Source of the DNA: Anas platyrhynchos
Lineage: Eukaryota; Chordata; Aves; Anseriformes; Anatidae
Assembly (NCBI RefSeq): GCF_047663525.1
Contig: NC_092621.1
Location: forward strand, 81,148,501 to 81,212,500
Length of the DNA: 64,000 nucleotides
Direction: 5' to 3'
The position numbers and the translations under genes are program-made. How positions within the stretch are numbered: the stretch's first letter is position 1; the number at the start of each line of letters is the position of its first letter. Below the pieces are notes generated by a model, which had not been told where the DNA came from, ran no database searches, and saw only the letters and a program-made list of their open reading frames with translations. Below are positions 13,001 to 25,799 of this stretch, one piece after another.

Positions 13001-13380
13001 TGAACTGTCTACATTGTTCTAACCAAGAAAGTTAAAACACAAAATCCTATTTCCACTGTGGAAAATAAAATTAAGTTTCAATTGAAAATAGATGCTGTGT
13101 CAGAAAAACAGTGAGGAATATGTGATAGCACTTCTTCTAAGTGATTTGCTTATCTAACCTTCTTTAAAAATGTTTTCTCCCTCATATCATCATGTATTTA
13201 ACAGCCTGTCTCTCAGACACCTGTTAGATAATATGTCAAAGCACACATAAAAAAAGGCAAGGGACAAACAATTGATGAGGCAGTTGGTGATTAGCAGGAT
13301 CAATCCAAAACTGCTCTGAATTCAGGGACTTGCATACATAAGTAACTTTATACACCTGGTATGAACCAAACATATTTAAT
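10034..13380. other. unassigned AT-rich sequence
   Basis: No supported gene. Holds a T-rich then A-rich stretch at 11090-11185 and a notable 18-bp palindrome at 12246-12263, listed separately. The rest is ordinary AT-rich unique DNA. Confidence 0.5.
12246..12263. promoter_or_regulatory. 18-bp perfect palindrome with kappaB-like core
   Basis: ACTTGGAAATTTCCAAGT is a perfect dyad. Its central ten bases, GGAAATTTCC at 12250-12259, fit the degenerate NF-kappaB/REL consensus GGRRNNYYCC. Binding is inferred from the motif only; an isolated site in a desert may be coincidental. Confidence 0.3.
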
Positions 13381-13420
13381 TATATATATATTTTTCTTAA
13401 TTTTTCTATATGTATATATG
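13381..13420. repeat. TA-rich low-complexity stretch
   Basis: Two TATATA runs separated by T-rich sequence. Confidence 0.75.
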
Positions 13421-14060
13421 TAAACGAAGGATTACAGATACAAATGTGTTCCATCCTTAATCAGAAAGGAATATTAGGAGTTCTGTTACAAAATGGTGTC
13501 TTGAGACCATCGTTAGTTATTATTAATTTTCCTCTTCAGGAGCAGAACATGCCAGGTGATGTGGGGTTTCTGATGCTAGCATATGATGCCACTGCATACC
13601 AGGTGATTTCAAACTCTACACAAACATACACAATTATATACATACGTAAGGAGCATTGCCTCTCCCACAAAGGTAGTGTGTAGAATATACAGCAGATATA
13701 TTAACTTCCATATCATATTTGTATGCAAAAGGTGGTGCATGATAATGTGCCACCTGATAGGTCTCTCAGGATGATTTTGTGTGTATCATTTAAGTAATAC
13801 AGATGTTCATTAGCTTGGTCTTATTTTAACTTTCTCTTACACAGAGATAAATGCACACAAAAACGTTTCTTACTATCAAGGGAAGGGATTTATTTCTAAA
13901 ACTACCTTCCCTATTGGTTTTCCTCAAATTAGTCATTAAAGGTGGCATTCTTCAAGATGACCTATCCAATCAACACGAATCTGTTAAAATTAACAGAAGA
14001 GAAAGCTTTGATCCAGGCAGGAGGCTGCTCTTGCTCTCATAATAAGGTTTTGCAAGGATG

Positions 14061-14084
14061 TTTGTTTGTTTGTTTGTTTGTTTG
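14061..14084. repeat. (TTTG)n microsatellite
   Basis: Six perfect TTTG units. Confidence 0.9.
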
Positions 14085-14089
14085 GCAAT

Positions 14090-15780
14090 GGCAAGATTTG
14101 CAGTAGCCCACATTTGGCATTCTGGATTGAGGATCCAAAAGATTAATATGATATGAGCAGTACGTGACTGCTTGATGACCTTTCTGTATTTTCAGCATAA
14201 GCTCAGCGTTGTCTTATCTCTGTCAGAAGTATATGATTGTTTTCTGATAGTCTAACACACTGATGTCAGCAGAGGATAACGTGGCTGGTGTGACAACACT
14301 TTGAAATTTTATTTAAGCCACATTTAAAGCTACAGCCTTCCAACTTTATGTCTCTTCTTTCATAATCAAATTTTAACTGGGTAACACTTATGCCTTCCTG
14401 TTGGCTGAGCACAGACTGACATCTCCATTTTCAATGAGAAGACGGCAAAATAGATGGGGAAAAAAAAATTATTTTATATGTATGAAAACCATTTCAGTGG
14501 AACCCTGAGTCTTTAGAGAAGGTATAATCGTCACAGATGGTGCACTTAAGGCTGTTAATGTATAAAGCCTTGCCTGCTGTGCATTACAAGGCTATAATTT
14601 TCATCTTGGGGTTCCTTCCTATGACTAAACAGCTCAACTCAGCTCTTTCAGTTTATGACATCAGAGAAATCCTCAGCAAAATTATAACCTTGGGAATACC
14701 CTGCGGATGTTTTTATTTCTATGTACAGACTCAAATTACTTGCATATCACTTCAGTGCAAGTTAACTACAAGTAATAAAACGACATAATATTTGCCTTAT
14801 ATATAAGAACTGTTTCTTTGGGTTACATGGTTCACGTCAGTATCAATAGTTTAAATGAATGTGGTGTTAACCTCTGTGCTTTTTTCCAGCCAGCTGAGTA
14901 CCTTCTATAGAATAAGATTCATGTCCCCAGCAAGCATGCACACTGGTTTGGGCTACATCAGCACCAAGACAGTCCCTTGGTAATTTTCTGTTGTGCCAAG
15001 GCTACTAACAGGTATGAACTGCACCATGCTTGAGCAGGTCCTCCTCAACACTATTTGTGCTTTTTGCCTGACAATTGCAAGCTTTACCTCTGGCTCAGGA
15101 TTTTTGGAAGACCTTTTGCCAAAACATCCCTCCTCCATCAGGTTAGTGCTGCCACCATGCTTGGTGCAGCAAGACACCGAGATGCTCTTCATATGAGATG
15201 TTAGCATCAACAGAGTCCCACCACTCATGAAGACCCTCTTAGCTGGCTAGAAATGGCCAGATTCTGGGCTTGTTTAATTTCTGTCTCTGTCTCAATTTTC
15301 TCCACACCTCCCATTTGTCCTCACCCAATGTGTGGCACAGACTTTTGCTCCTCCACACTGGTTCATGGCTTGAAAGGACAGAGCAGAGGTGCCATTTTCA
15401 ACACTTGCTCCCATTTTCAACACTTGCCTCCTTTTTCACTACTACACCCTGACCCCAACTAAGACAGAAGCTAAAGAAGTACAGAATATGAGGCAAATTG
15501 CAATTTCTCTCTACAGAATTGATCTCTTTTGTGCTTTTGAATCACTTAGGAATCAATTAAGACTTTCATAAACCTGAGAATTATCGAGATTTTCAAAAAA
15601 AAAAAATGGGAATTTTTCATGAGTACTCACTACGTAGCTCAGAAGAAGCATTTTTCACATGTGAGTGACTTGCAAACAGTTTTTCTTGTTGTTGTTGTTT
15701 TGTTGTTGCTGTTTTTCTTGACATTTATTCATTTGATTATATGACAAGTCTCTTTGGCCATATGCAGTAGCTAGCATTCC
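14090..15780. other. unassigned sequence with a small tandem duplication
   Basis: No gene recognised. At 15392-15427 the 17-mer CCATTTTCAACACTTGC occurs twice with a 19-base period. A (GTT)n stretch lies at 15688-15712. Confidence 0.5.
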
Positions 15781-15818
15781 TCATTTGGATGGCAAGGATC
15801 TTTAAAACAATACTTTGG

Positions 15819-15880
15819 GGGTTGGAGCCAATGATCTTTCGAGGTCCCTTCCAACCCCTTCAATTCTGCAATACTGTGAA
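15819..15880 (+). mobile_element. CR1 LINE 3' tail fragment
   Basis: Reads as the last 60 or so bases of a CR1 element: 'gggttggagcc.atgatcttt.gaggtcccttccaacccc' ending in a degenerate 'attctgcaatactgtga' tail. CR1 is the dominant non-LTR retrotransposon of birds and is usually truncated at the 5' end, as here. The mismatches to typical tails imply an old copy. Confidence 0.75.
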
Positions 15881-15884
15881 AACA

Positions 15885-17730
15885 GAAAAATTATTGCTAT
15901 CAGTAGCTAGCTACCTTCCAGCACACATTTTTCTACAATGCTCCTTCTTGGTATTGCTGTGCTTGAGGAATAAAATTCCCAACAATTCCTGTATGTGTGA
16001 TATTGAGTGCAGTAGTACACAGGAGTAAAGAACTGCAAGCCAACATGCACATATATTAATATTTTTATTTGTAAAAAAGAATCATAAGTGTTTCATGAAT
16101 TATTGATATTTCCTTAAATTTCTCCACTGTTAAAGTCCATTAAAGAGTGAAAAAGAAGAAGAGAGTATGTATTCGGTACAGCCTAGTATCCTAAAAGATT
16201 GGAATGTTTTGGTCCATGGTTTTGTGTGTTTTTTTTGTTTGTCTTCCATGATTATGAACTTCCCACCTGTTCCATCAGTAACTGGTGCATTGTAAGTCAC
16301 AGGGCAGTGGGATGAATGTAAGGCCACGTGTAAGGATCCTTCCAGTGCTGCAGTCAGGTTTCCTGCACAATGGCTCATTTAACATGCAGAGTTCTGCTGA
16401 AATTTTCCTTAATTAATTGAAATCACAACAAAATCACATCCATGTTTTATACAGCGTCATGTCCACAGTAACCTGCTAGCATGCTGTAGCTCACAGAAGT
16501 CAGAAATATCAGTTTCCCTGTCTAGACTGTGCATACCCTGCTGTTTCTTTTAATAAAGATGTCCTGTTCAGATTATACTCTGGTGCTCATCCCTGGAAAC
16601 AACTGATGGAGTATTACTCGGTGTTGTGTTTTACCTGAGAAATGTTAGAACTGACAATACAGTTAACACCAAAATACCATCCTGAAGAATATAGCAAGAC
16701 ATTTTATTTTATTTTCCTAGTGCTGTGATTATTGATTGGAATGCAATGAGAAAAGCTGATAACTGTTCACTCTAAAATGACAAACTGTATTTATTTTAAA
16801 AATCACTTAAATTGTTCTGTTTCTAATTTAACTGATCTGGTTGATATTTCCATCATCTGTGATAAAGAGAGTACTAAAAAAAACAAACACAACTCACATT
16901 GGAATCCAATTGCACACTATTATTAAGAGAAATCTCCAGAGAAAAAATATATGTTAGAGAGATTTGAAGACTCCTGCAAACTTCTGGGAGCCTCCCTGAA
17001 TCAAAGCACCACATCTTCAGAGGCTAGCTTGACACATATTATCAGCAACAAATTTGTTTTTGTTTCATCTTAACATCTGCTCCTAGTTCACTGCCTTTGG
17101 TAGGTAAACCTACTCTGATTTCAATGATTTTAGTTCTGGAAAACATAGGAATTGGGTCTTTGGAGTTATTTGATATTAAAACAGATTAAAACAGTTTGTC
17201 TTCCACAATAGTGCTTTATTTCTCCTTTATTACTTTTCTTTTATCTCACCAGCTTTGCATATATCAGGAGTTGCAGCACTAGTGAGTACACAAAAGGGTC
17301 TTGTCAGTGCTTCTATTATCACTCATAAATCAAGATTTTCAAGGTTAATATTTCAGCAGTTATAAATCTCATCTTTCTTAAATGAAACAGCCTGGATTCA
17401 AATTTATTCTTTTCCTTCTAAAATTGAATTTAACATATTAAATCTCTTTTCTTGTTCATTTTCTGAATGATGAGGGATGTAGCATGTAGGAACCATATCA
17501 GTAACTTCACAGACCAAGGAAGGAAAGAGGTAGGAAATTGTAATTAAAGCATTATCTGTCCTCATCTTTATTTTGAAAGTCTTCTCGTCTGCCTCACCTA
17601 GGGTGCATGTCCCTCATGCTTTTGGGCTGCATGTGACCTTCTGCCTCTTCCCCTCTTCTCAGCATCCCCAGTCACCCAACGCTGACTTCTCTAAAGTCTA
17701 AGCACCTTTGGTTTCAGAACAGAGATTCAA
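15885..17730. other. unassigned AT-rich sequence
   Basis: No gene, RNA or mobile element seen. An AATAAA occurs at about 16552 on the plus strand, without a supported transcript upstream. Confidence 0.5.
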
Positions 17731-17733
17731 AAA

Positions 17734-17882
17734 TTAATAAAATAAAATAAAATAAAATAAAATAAAATAAAATAAAATAAAATAAAATAAAATAAAATAA
17801 AATAAAATAAAATAAAATAAAATAAAATAAAATAAAATAAAATAAAATAAAAATAAAAATAAAATAAAATAAAAATAAAAAA
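17734..17882. repeat. (AATAA)n pentanucleotide array
   Basis: About 29 units of the A4T pentanucleotide, perfect for most of the length and interrupted by extra A residues in the last 40 bases. Probably length-polymorphic. Confidence 0.95.
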
Positions 17883-17884
17883 TC

Positions 17885-19442
17885 ACTGACATCCTCGCTG
17901 GTGCTTTTCCATCACCAGTACCCTCATCCTTCTCCCAGTGCTAGGTGGAAGACACATTCTGCCACTTTCTTACAGCTCCTCTTTTTTGATGTGTTTTGTT
18001 TTAAGGAACATTTTATCTATTTTCTGCCAGCATCCTCATCCAGCAGTGCTCCTGCAGGCCTCCTGCAGGCAGCATGCTTTCTGCAGTGCAAGAGGCACAC
18101 AAGTTCTGCATAGCCTCGTGGGAGAAGGACAGACTCAAAGAATTAAACCATGTAAAGATCTTCATACTACAGCCTGCCAATTCAGTGTTTACTTGAGATA
18201 TATTCTTTTCTGATTTTTCATAAAGAAGAGTTTGCGATTACTTTCTCCAGTCATTCTGCTCCTCTTTCTCTTGGCTGCAGCAAGATGTTGAGTCAGAATC
18301 CCAAACAGATCTCATCAATGCACCTTGAGAACCATTTTATGACCCTCATATAACACTTTGCATGACTGTTTAATTTCCTATTTAAAACAAATTAACTGTT
18401 GCATTTTCTAATCAGGACACAAAGGATCCCAGATCTAGTCTGGAAGTATGTGGAGGTTACTGAGAGGTTGTCCAGATTGATGGCTGCACTGCGTGTATGA
18501 CCTGGGGGTGAACTTTGACTAAACTTTGCTCTTTGTGCACTTGGCAGTCTGTATTTGGAAAGCATCAGTTGTCTACATTCAGTGCATTAAATGTAAGGCA
18601 CATGCTTGCCACAGACTTGGAGCTTCATTGTTTTTACAGAAGCCAAAAGCTTCATCACCCGTATTTATATCAGTTATACCAATTCCATAACTATTTCAAT
18701 CTGCTTTAACATACATTTATTTCATTAAAAAATATGTCAGTCAGCTCAAAATTTCTCACTATTTCCTCTTCCAGATTGCCCTTGCCTCATCACTGTGGCA
18801 AGGACATTGAGCAATAATTGTGCCTTGCCTGGCACATTTCCACGGCAGCTTTGCAAGATTGCTTTATTGCTTGAGCTCCATTTAAGTCACAGCTGTCTCA
18901 GGAGCCAAAAATTACATTAGTCTATGCTTATTTGGATTTTGTACATTTATTGTAGACACATGTAAGTGTGTGTACATCAGAGAGAAAGAACCGGAGAGAG
19001 AGAATAGATTTTTGGATGGTGGGGACACACAACCACAACAGCTTCACAACAAGCACCCAGTGGATGATACCACCAGACAGCAGAGCAGCATTGCCCCGGA
19101 TTGCCAATACAGAGATCAGAGTGGACACTTTCTATGACTAGGATGATTGCCTTCACTAAAAAGCACCTGTTTTAAGAATTATATTTTTATTTATCAAAAT
19201 TGCAATATGGCAACTGGCTTATATGACAACCACTACACTGTCAGAAAAGGAGTCACTAATTCACAGTAAATTGTCCCAAAACACCTCATCAGTGACTTCC
19301 CCTCAGAACATGTTCTCAGAGAGACATAAGCCTGCAAACCAAAACAGAAACTTCCCTCTGTTGTTAATAATTTCCACTAATTTTCCAGCAGAGCAGTCTT
19401 TACCAAAACAGAGACAGATTTGCCAAATTTTATTCTTGGGGG
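17885..19442. other. unassigned sequence
   Basis: Moderately C-rich in the first 200 bases, then AT-rich. The open frames at 17901-18213 overlap in two frames and show no recognisable domain. No mobile element identified. Confidence 0.5.
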
Positions 19443-19446
19443 AAAA

Positions 19447-19511
<65 letters not shown>
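19443..19511. repeat. A13 plus (TA)n microsatellite
   Basis: An A run leads into about 28 TA units with one TG interruption; self-complementary. Confidence 0.95.
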
Positions 19512-19513
<2 letters not shown>

Positions 19514-19929
19514 TGGTAGTGTAGCTCCTGCTTTAAATTTTTTAACACCAGACATATTTATTAAATTTTTTTTTTTTTAATATTGCTACCAAAATAATGT
19601 GTTTTTGTTTTGTTTTGTTTTTCTCCAACCTAACACCAAATCATGCAAAACATTTCTCCTTTAGCTATTTATGTAAGGCTATTAATATTTTCCTGCCTAA
19701 GAGCCCTGTATGGAGGCAAAGACTATTCCAGTCCTAACTGTCATTGTTTATATACCTTGCATAGATATTTACAGCACAAATATGTAAGGTGGTACATATG
19801 TAGAGGAAGCAAAAATCAGTTAACATTCAGTCTGTTTCCAATATTAGAAAATGCTGCAGCTGGTACCAGGTTTTAGATAGGGATTGAACAGCAGGTCTGG
19901 GTCTCTTAAGAAGTTCATTTATTTATTCA

Positions 19930-19960
19930 TTTGTTTGTTTGTTTGTTTGTTTGTTTGTTT
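19930..19960. repeat. (TTTG)n microsatellite
   Basis: About seven TTTG units preceded by TTTA units. Confidence 0.9.
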
Positions 19961-19964
19961 ATAT

Positions 19965-22900
19965 TTAAACCAATATCCAGTGTAGTAAAGCAGAGAAATA
20001 AATAACTAAACACGCATAAACTTTAAATAGAAATATTTGTAAATCAAATATCTAACAGTTTTCTAGGCATCAGCTTTTTTTAAGAGGCTTTTCAAATCAC
20101 AACAAAAGCCCACAGTTTGGGAGTGCCATCAAGACCCAAGGTGGGTTGATGACCAGCAGTGAAGGTTGGACAAGTAGTGGCCACCTGTGCAACCCCAATA
20201 TTCAGACCCATCAGGAACCTCTGTGGGCTGAAGAGCAGGGTAATTGCTTGGACACAACAGGCACCCAGTGGTGGGGTCCCAAACTGTGCTGGGTGAGCCA
20301 GAATTACATTTTCCTCTCTTGTCTATGACCACAAGCTGTAGCCAGCATGTGAAGATATGACTTTATAAAGTCAAAAATGGAAAGAGATCTTGGAAAGGGT
20401 TCTGTATGTATGGCTTAGTGGAAAATTTGCTCAACTTACCAGCCTTATTCTTTATCACAGGTCTGCATCAGCAAAGATCTCCTGCTTTAAGGAATGAGGC
20501 TAATTAAAACTGTGTTAAAAAAATGAGCCCAATCTAAAACAGGTAAATATTTAAAACATCTCTGCAGCCATAATAATATTTTGATTACTTTAAAGCAATT
20601 TTTTACAAAATGTATTCTGGCTAAAACATGTTCCACAAATTATTCAGCAATGTTGTGGGTGTAGTGCTATTAATAAAGCTATAAATATCTGTAGAGAAAA
20701 GGACTCTATATGCATGAACATTTTCACTGCCCTCAGCCTTTCTTTCACTCATAAATCTCTCGGTTTTACTGAGTTGCCACAAGCACACCCTGGATCTCTA
20801 GGAATATTAGACTAGAACTCAAGATCAGATTTGTGGAAATTTCATCACGCAACGTTAAATAAGCTCTACTTCTAAATGCAGCATCTTTCAGTTGTAGAAA
20901 CTACTTTTGCTACAGTCTACTCCCAAACCCTGCTTATTTCAGCCATACAGTTTGAGGCATGACCCAAGCATCCAACTTCATTACCTGGGATCTGAAAGCT
21001 CAGCTCATCTTTTCTTTCATTCTGCTCTATTTTAAGATCTACATCTCTAATGAGCTACTTTCTCATCACCCCACTACAATAAGCAAAATCTAAGTTTTAT
21101 CTGCTTCTAAAAGTGTCTCTGCACAAATGGCCCCATGGCTAAGTTTGTCACTCATTCTCATCACACTCACATGTAAATTTGCTGGAGGTGACCAAAAAAC
21201 TGGAGGTTGTTGCCCTCATTAACTTCTTAGAGTGCCTTCTGAAAGGACAACTGCTACCGATCCCTACAAATACAGGGGAACAAAAATCTAAATTATGTAA
21301 GAAATAATCCCATGGAAATGTAGTTTACAATCCCTCTGAACTAACTGCTTGAGATGGTCATGTACGGTGACAGAATATGACATCTTTGAAGACATTTTTC
21401 CCCTGCCTGTGAAAAAAGAAAGTATTTGGGATTAGTATAGCCTGGCACATCCCAGCTAGGTCACAAAACAGCACTCAAAAAGTGTGCTTGCAGGTGGAAG
21501 CTGCATAGTGAGGAAATGTGTTGAGCTTGCTTGAGAGAGAGTAAAGAGCTGCATGGCACAACACCAAGTGATGAGCCGAAGCCTGGGTATATGAATACTT
21601 TCCAGCTATAATTTCCAGGTTTTTGTTTCTGGGCAAGAAGAAAAAGCAGCTTTGTTACACAGCTGCACACTACATTGGATGGCAACATCAGGTAGAGCAG
21701 AGCTGTCTACAGGCTAATTTATCAGGAAACCCCATTCAAAACTAGCTTGTGTGCATCTGTGCTCTGTGATGGATGCACAGAGTATAAAAATGTGAAGACT
21801 TAAAATGTCTTAGTAGTTTCAGGTGACTCTTTTGAAGTAGAAAATCTGAAGGAGTTTTGCACCTAAATGTCACTGAATAGTTTTAAGTATCAGATAAATT
21901 ATATTAATATTAGTAATGGAGAATGTCTGTCCAGAGCCACTGTGTAGGCGGACCCCAGAGAGAAGAAGCATGATACCAGAAGCTCCCAGAGGATGAAACT
22001 ACCAAACCCAACACCTGCAAGTGAGCAGCCTCCTCCACATTTACAACAGAGGCATGTGTGTTACACAGCATGTATCGGGTGTTCCTGGACTGCCCAGGTG
22101 CTTGATGATTTTCCACTTCCTCATTTCAGTTCATAACAGTTTTTAAATGACAATCATATCCAGTCCTACAGTCTTCACCACACCACAGTTCGTGTCCTAG
22201 TTTCCTACCCAATGACACTAGCTCATTATTTTCTGCTAGACATGTTTTGTGCATCTGTTTATAAAAATTGCAGTTGTGATGGTATTAGCAATATATAGTT
22301 GTAGTTCAGTGACAGAAACATATCAAGGCCATAGCAGCAGAACTGTGGGTTGTCCATCATTCACAGAAATCCTTCAGCACTGTTCAAACTGTGGTGTTTT
22401 GATAGCCAGAGGATTTCTTCTGAACAATAAGTGTTCTTATCTCAGTTCTGATCCAGGCATGCCATTCTGCAGTGAAGATGTCTGCACTTTCTCCAGTCTC
22501 TCAAAAAGGCAGGTATTCTCTCAAAAACTCCAAGTCAATCTTCTGGCACTTCTCAGACGTGGAAGAGCCCAGAATTGCAGCTCAGTAAGCTCATCTTCAG
22601 AGAAATCCCCTGCTGTAAATAAATGAAGAAACAAATGATTTTGTATCCCCACCGTGTGTGACATTAGCTTTTCAATCAGCTGTTCCTCCATTGATTAATT
22701 AAACAGACCGATGAAGGTCAAGCAACCATCAATGCTTGTGATATTTTTTCAGAGTAAATGACACACATGTGCGATTGCTTTGCTTTATCCATAGAGTCCT
22801 TGAGGAATTTATCTCCTGTGAAAGCACAGATGCCTCTCAGACAACAGGTGTCCCACACTCTGTAACAACTCAAGCACATTCTTCAGGTAGCCCCAGTTAA

Positions 22901-23877
22901 CTTTATATATACTTATATATTTAGAGCTGTGGGGTCATTTCAGTTCAGCATTGCAGACTTAATCCTCTACAGAAGCTCCTTTTCCTTCCTTCAATACACA
23001 CCCCTTAAAAATCTCTCTACCTTGCTTTGTGGCTGCTATTCATAAACTTTCTATACCGAAACTTCAAGCTAATGCTAGAAACATTCGTTGCCATCTCACA
23101 GCTTCTGTCCGGGGAAGTATTTAAATGACATCTAACTCATTATATAATGATATTTGAGACTTTTTGTCTTTGAGACAAGCTGAATTGTGCTTGCCCCCTT
23201 TTTTTGACTTCCTCTGCTAGAGCAGCAAGAATCTCTCTGGGTAGACCTGTAAAGTTTTCTGTAGCCATCTGCTACATCTACGAGCAGCTTCAGTTTGTAA
23301 AACTACCACTTGAATTTTGTTTCAGGTCACTGTACCTTCCTGGTGAGCAAGTCCCTGTCTAAGCACTCTGCTTCTCCTCAAAATTAGGCACACCTGCAGG
23401 TTAATGAGAGTGTAACTTTTCACATGCTAAAAATCAATTTGTTTGTGCAACCTGGAGAGGGGAATCTTTCTTTCTGAAGATGCCAAGACAGTCCTTTTTT
23501 CAAACCAAAATGAGTGATATTACACAATCATGCTGTTTTCATACAAGAACACATAATTGCTGAAGACATAATCCTCCTTTTTTCCAGCTTCTTTTCAAAA
23601 ATCTCAATTCCCTCTCACAGGATTAAAACTGCTACTTAAGAAGCATTGAAGACTTGGGCCGATGATGAAACATAATTTAATTTCTGAAGTGATTCGGTAG
23701 GATAGAAATAATTCTGTGTAAAAACTCTAAATGGATATTTGTTTTAACTATCATAGGATATTTCATGTATGCTAATGAAAGAGCAAACGTCTGAGAGGGA
23801 AGAATATGTTTAAGGTTTGAAAAATAAATGAGAAAAATTATCATCCTGCATAATACCAAGATCCATCTCAGCATGAG
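19965..23877. other. unassigned sequence
   Basis: Nearly 4 kb without simple repeats of note. No gene could be supported. A 125-codon frame at 22249-22626 begins at GTG instead of ATG and is rejected. A block at 21915-22110 is somewhat GC-richer than its surroundings but matches nothing I recognise. Confidence 0.5.
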
Positions 23878-24441
23878 TGTGATGTGCGGAAATGACTCCA
23901 CCACCATAGGGTTGTGAAGTAGGTGTACTTTATTGCGGTGCACTGGGCACACTGGGAATAGCTTCCCTCAGAAAGTTGCACACCTTCCCAGCTGTTTCTC
24001 ACAGTTTTTTACACAAATACTGTTACATATTACATGAACTCTAATACATATTCATTATTTTCCCCAAAAAGGCAGACCTCTTACAAGTTACTCATTTCCA
24101 TACTCCCCGCCCTTAGCTCCTCCCAGTTGTGCCTGCAGAATGTTGCCTGGTGGTCATGGGCAGGGGTCTTTCAGGATGAAGGCAATGAGGAAGAGGAGTT
24201 TAAACTTTTTACCTTTCTGGACTTTGACCTTCTGTCGGACAGTATTTAGGAGTTTTTTGGTTATCTTTGCCTTGTTTCCTGCCAAGTTCATCCTTCCCTA
24301 ACAAGTTGTTCATCCTTCCCTTATCTGTTGGCCTTGAGCGATTATCTTCCTTTTACATCTGCTTCTCATAAAGTTCTCATCTACATCTCTGATGGGTGGG
24401 CTCCCAAAAAGGGAACCTAAAAGAATCCTTGAATCTGTACA
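23878..24441 (-). mobile_element. probable solo LTR of an endogenous retrovirus-like element
   Basis: Read on the minus strand the block starts TGTACAG and ends ...CACATCACA, the TG...CA pattern of LTR termini. It has an AATAAA signal (complement of 23929-23934) about 50 bases before the end, as expected for an R/U5 boundary. The presumed U3 has a GC-box-like segment near 24105-24125 and a direct repeat, GTTCATCCTTCCCT, at about 24286 and 24308. No primer-binding site, gag or pol sequence follows, so a solitary LTR left by recombination is the simplest reading. The ends are approximate, and I see no clear target-site duplication. The family was not identified. Confidence 0.45.
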
Positions 24442-24444
24442 TTA

Positions 24445-24945
24445 CTTCCTTCTTAAAGAAAGATACAGAAGACCTCCAATGTCATTTGACAAAAACTGAT
24501 GCTTGCTTTTCCTCTTGTTCCCCTCTCCCATCCCCAACTCAAATGAAGATTTGAGAAGCTCCCGATTCTCTGGTTCTCCTGAAGGACTCACCAGAGGCTT
24601 CAGAGGTGTAGTCTGTTAGCATGTCAACATGTAATTCAGAGGGCAGAGAGTGATTAATCTTAACAAAGACCATTGGCGTTGTTTCTAAGGCACTCACATT
24701 AAATAACTGTTAACATAAAAGCAAGCAAACAAAATGTTTTAACTAGTGTAGTAAAGACCATTCTTTCTGTCAATTAATCAGGCTCCATTTGTGCTCCTCA
24801 TCTGACAGCACTATGAATTTTCCAGTCAGCAGAGGAGTCTTCTACCACAAGGGTAAAGAAGACCTGGATTTTGAATTTATAGCCTAAATAAAACCCCAAA
24901 TGAAATGTTTACTTTTAAAATTTTCCCTTAGATCCCTCAGAAGGA
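24445..24945. other. unassigned sequence
   Basis: AT-rich unique-looking DNA between the LTR-like block and the polypurine array. No gene seen. Confidence 0.5.
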
Positions 24946-24986
24946 GAAAGAAAAGCAAAGAAAAAAAAAAAAAAAAGGAAAGAAAG

Positions 24987-25021
<35 letters not shown>

Positions 25022-25274
25022 ATGAAAGAACGAAAGAAAGAACGAAAGAATGAAAGAAAGAAAAAGAAAAAGAAAAAGAAAATGAAAAAGAAAAAGAAAA
25101 AAAAAGAAAAAGAAAAAGAAAAAGAAAAAGAAAAAGAAAAAGAAAAAGAAAAAGAAAAAGAAAAAGAAAAAGAAAAAGAAAAAGAAAAAGAAAAAGAAAA
25201 AGAAAAAGAAAAAGAAAAAGAAAAAGAAAAAGAAAAAGAAAAAGAAAAAGAAAAAGAAAAAGAAAAAGAAAAGA
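24946..25274. repeat. GAAA / GAAAAA polypurine array
   Basis: Starts with an A run, then (GAAA)n to about 25059 with T and C interruptions, then (GAAAAA)n to 25272, highly regular in its second half (about 29 units). More than 300 bases with pyrimidines almost absent on the plus strand. Translation yields only low-complexity Lys-Glu or Phe-Ser frames, which are not genes. Confidence 0.97.
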
Positions 25275-25608
25275 TGAGATCAGCCATATTTCTTTCTAAG
25301 TCATCTCTGAGATAGATTTCTCTGCAGCTGACCTTACTAATAGCCCAGGTTTACACAGACATACATTTTATGCTCCACAGAAGTGTATGGTCATCTCTCT
25401 CCAGCTCAGGCGCATAATAAATATGTTTGAATTAGAGCAGTGACCAAAAGATAGACTATGATTCTGCAGAGTATTATATAAAAACACACGTGGGTGAGGT
25501 TGTCAGGTAAAATGGGATAAAACAGCATATTCTGATCAGCTCGGCAAACAACTTCTAAATTCAGGGCTGTATTGACCTTGAGTAATATAAATTAAATTAA
25601 GCAAACAT

Positions 25609-25795
25609 ATCATAGAATCATAGAATATCCTGAGTTGGAAGGGACCCTTAAGGATCATCAAGTCCAACTCTTGACACTGCACAGGTCTACCCAAAAGTTC
25701 AGACCATGTGACTAAGTGCACAGTCCAATCTCTTCTTAAATTCAGTCAGGCTCGGTGCAGTGACCACTTCCCTGGGTATATCACTCATGTATGAA
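25609..25795 (-). mobile_element. CR1 LINE 3' tail
   Basis: On the plus strand it begins with two 'atcatagaat' units (the reversed CR1 terminal repeat), followed by 'gagttggaagggaccc..aaggatcatcaagtccaact'. Its reverse complement matches the element at 51325-51524 closely, including the segment 'cttttgggtagacctgtgcagtg', so the two belong to one subfamily. Truncated at the 5' end. Confidence 0.88.
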
Positions 25796-25799
25796 CATA

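Noticed and set aside
22249..22626. 125-codon plus-strand frame with a signal-peptide-like hydrophobic start and eight cysteines
   Set aside because: It begins at GTG, not ATG, which is not a normal eukaryotic start. Without an ATG-initiated hydrophobic segment or any family resemblance it is treated as chance.
24937..25315. Phe-Ser and Lys-Glu repeat frames
   Set aside because: Translation of the GAAA/GAAAAA array, no protein.
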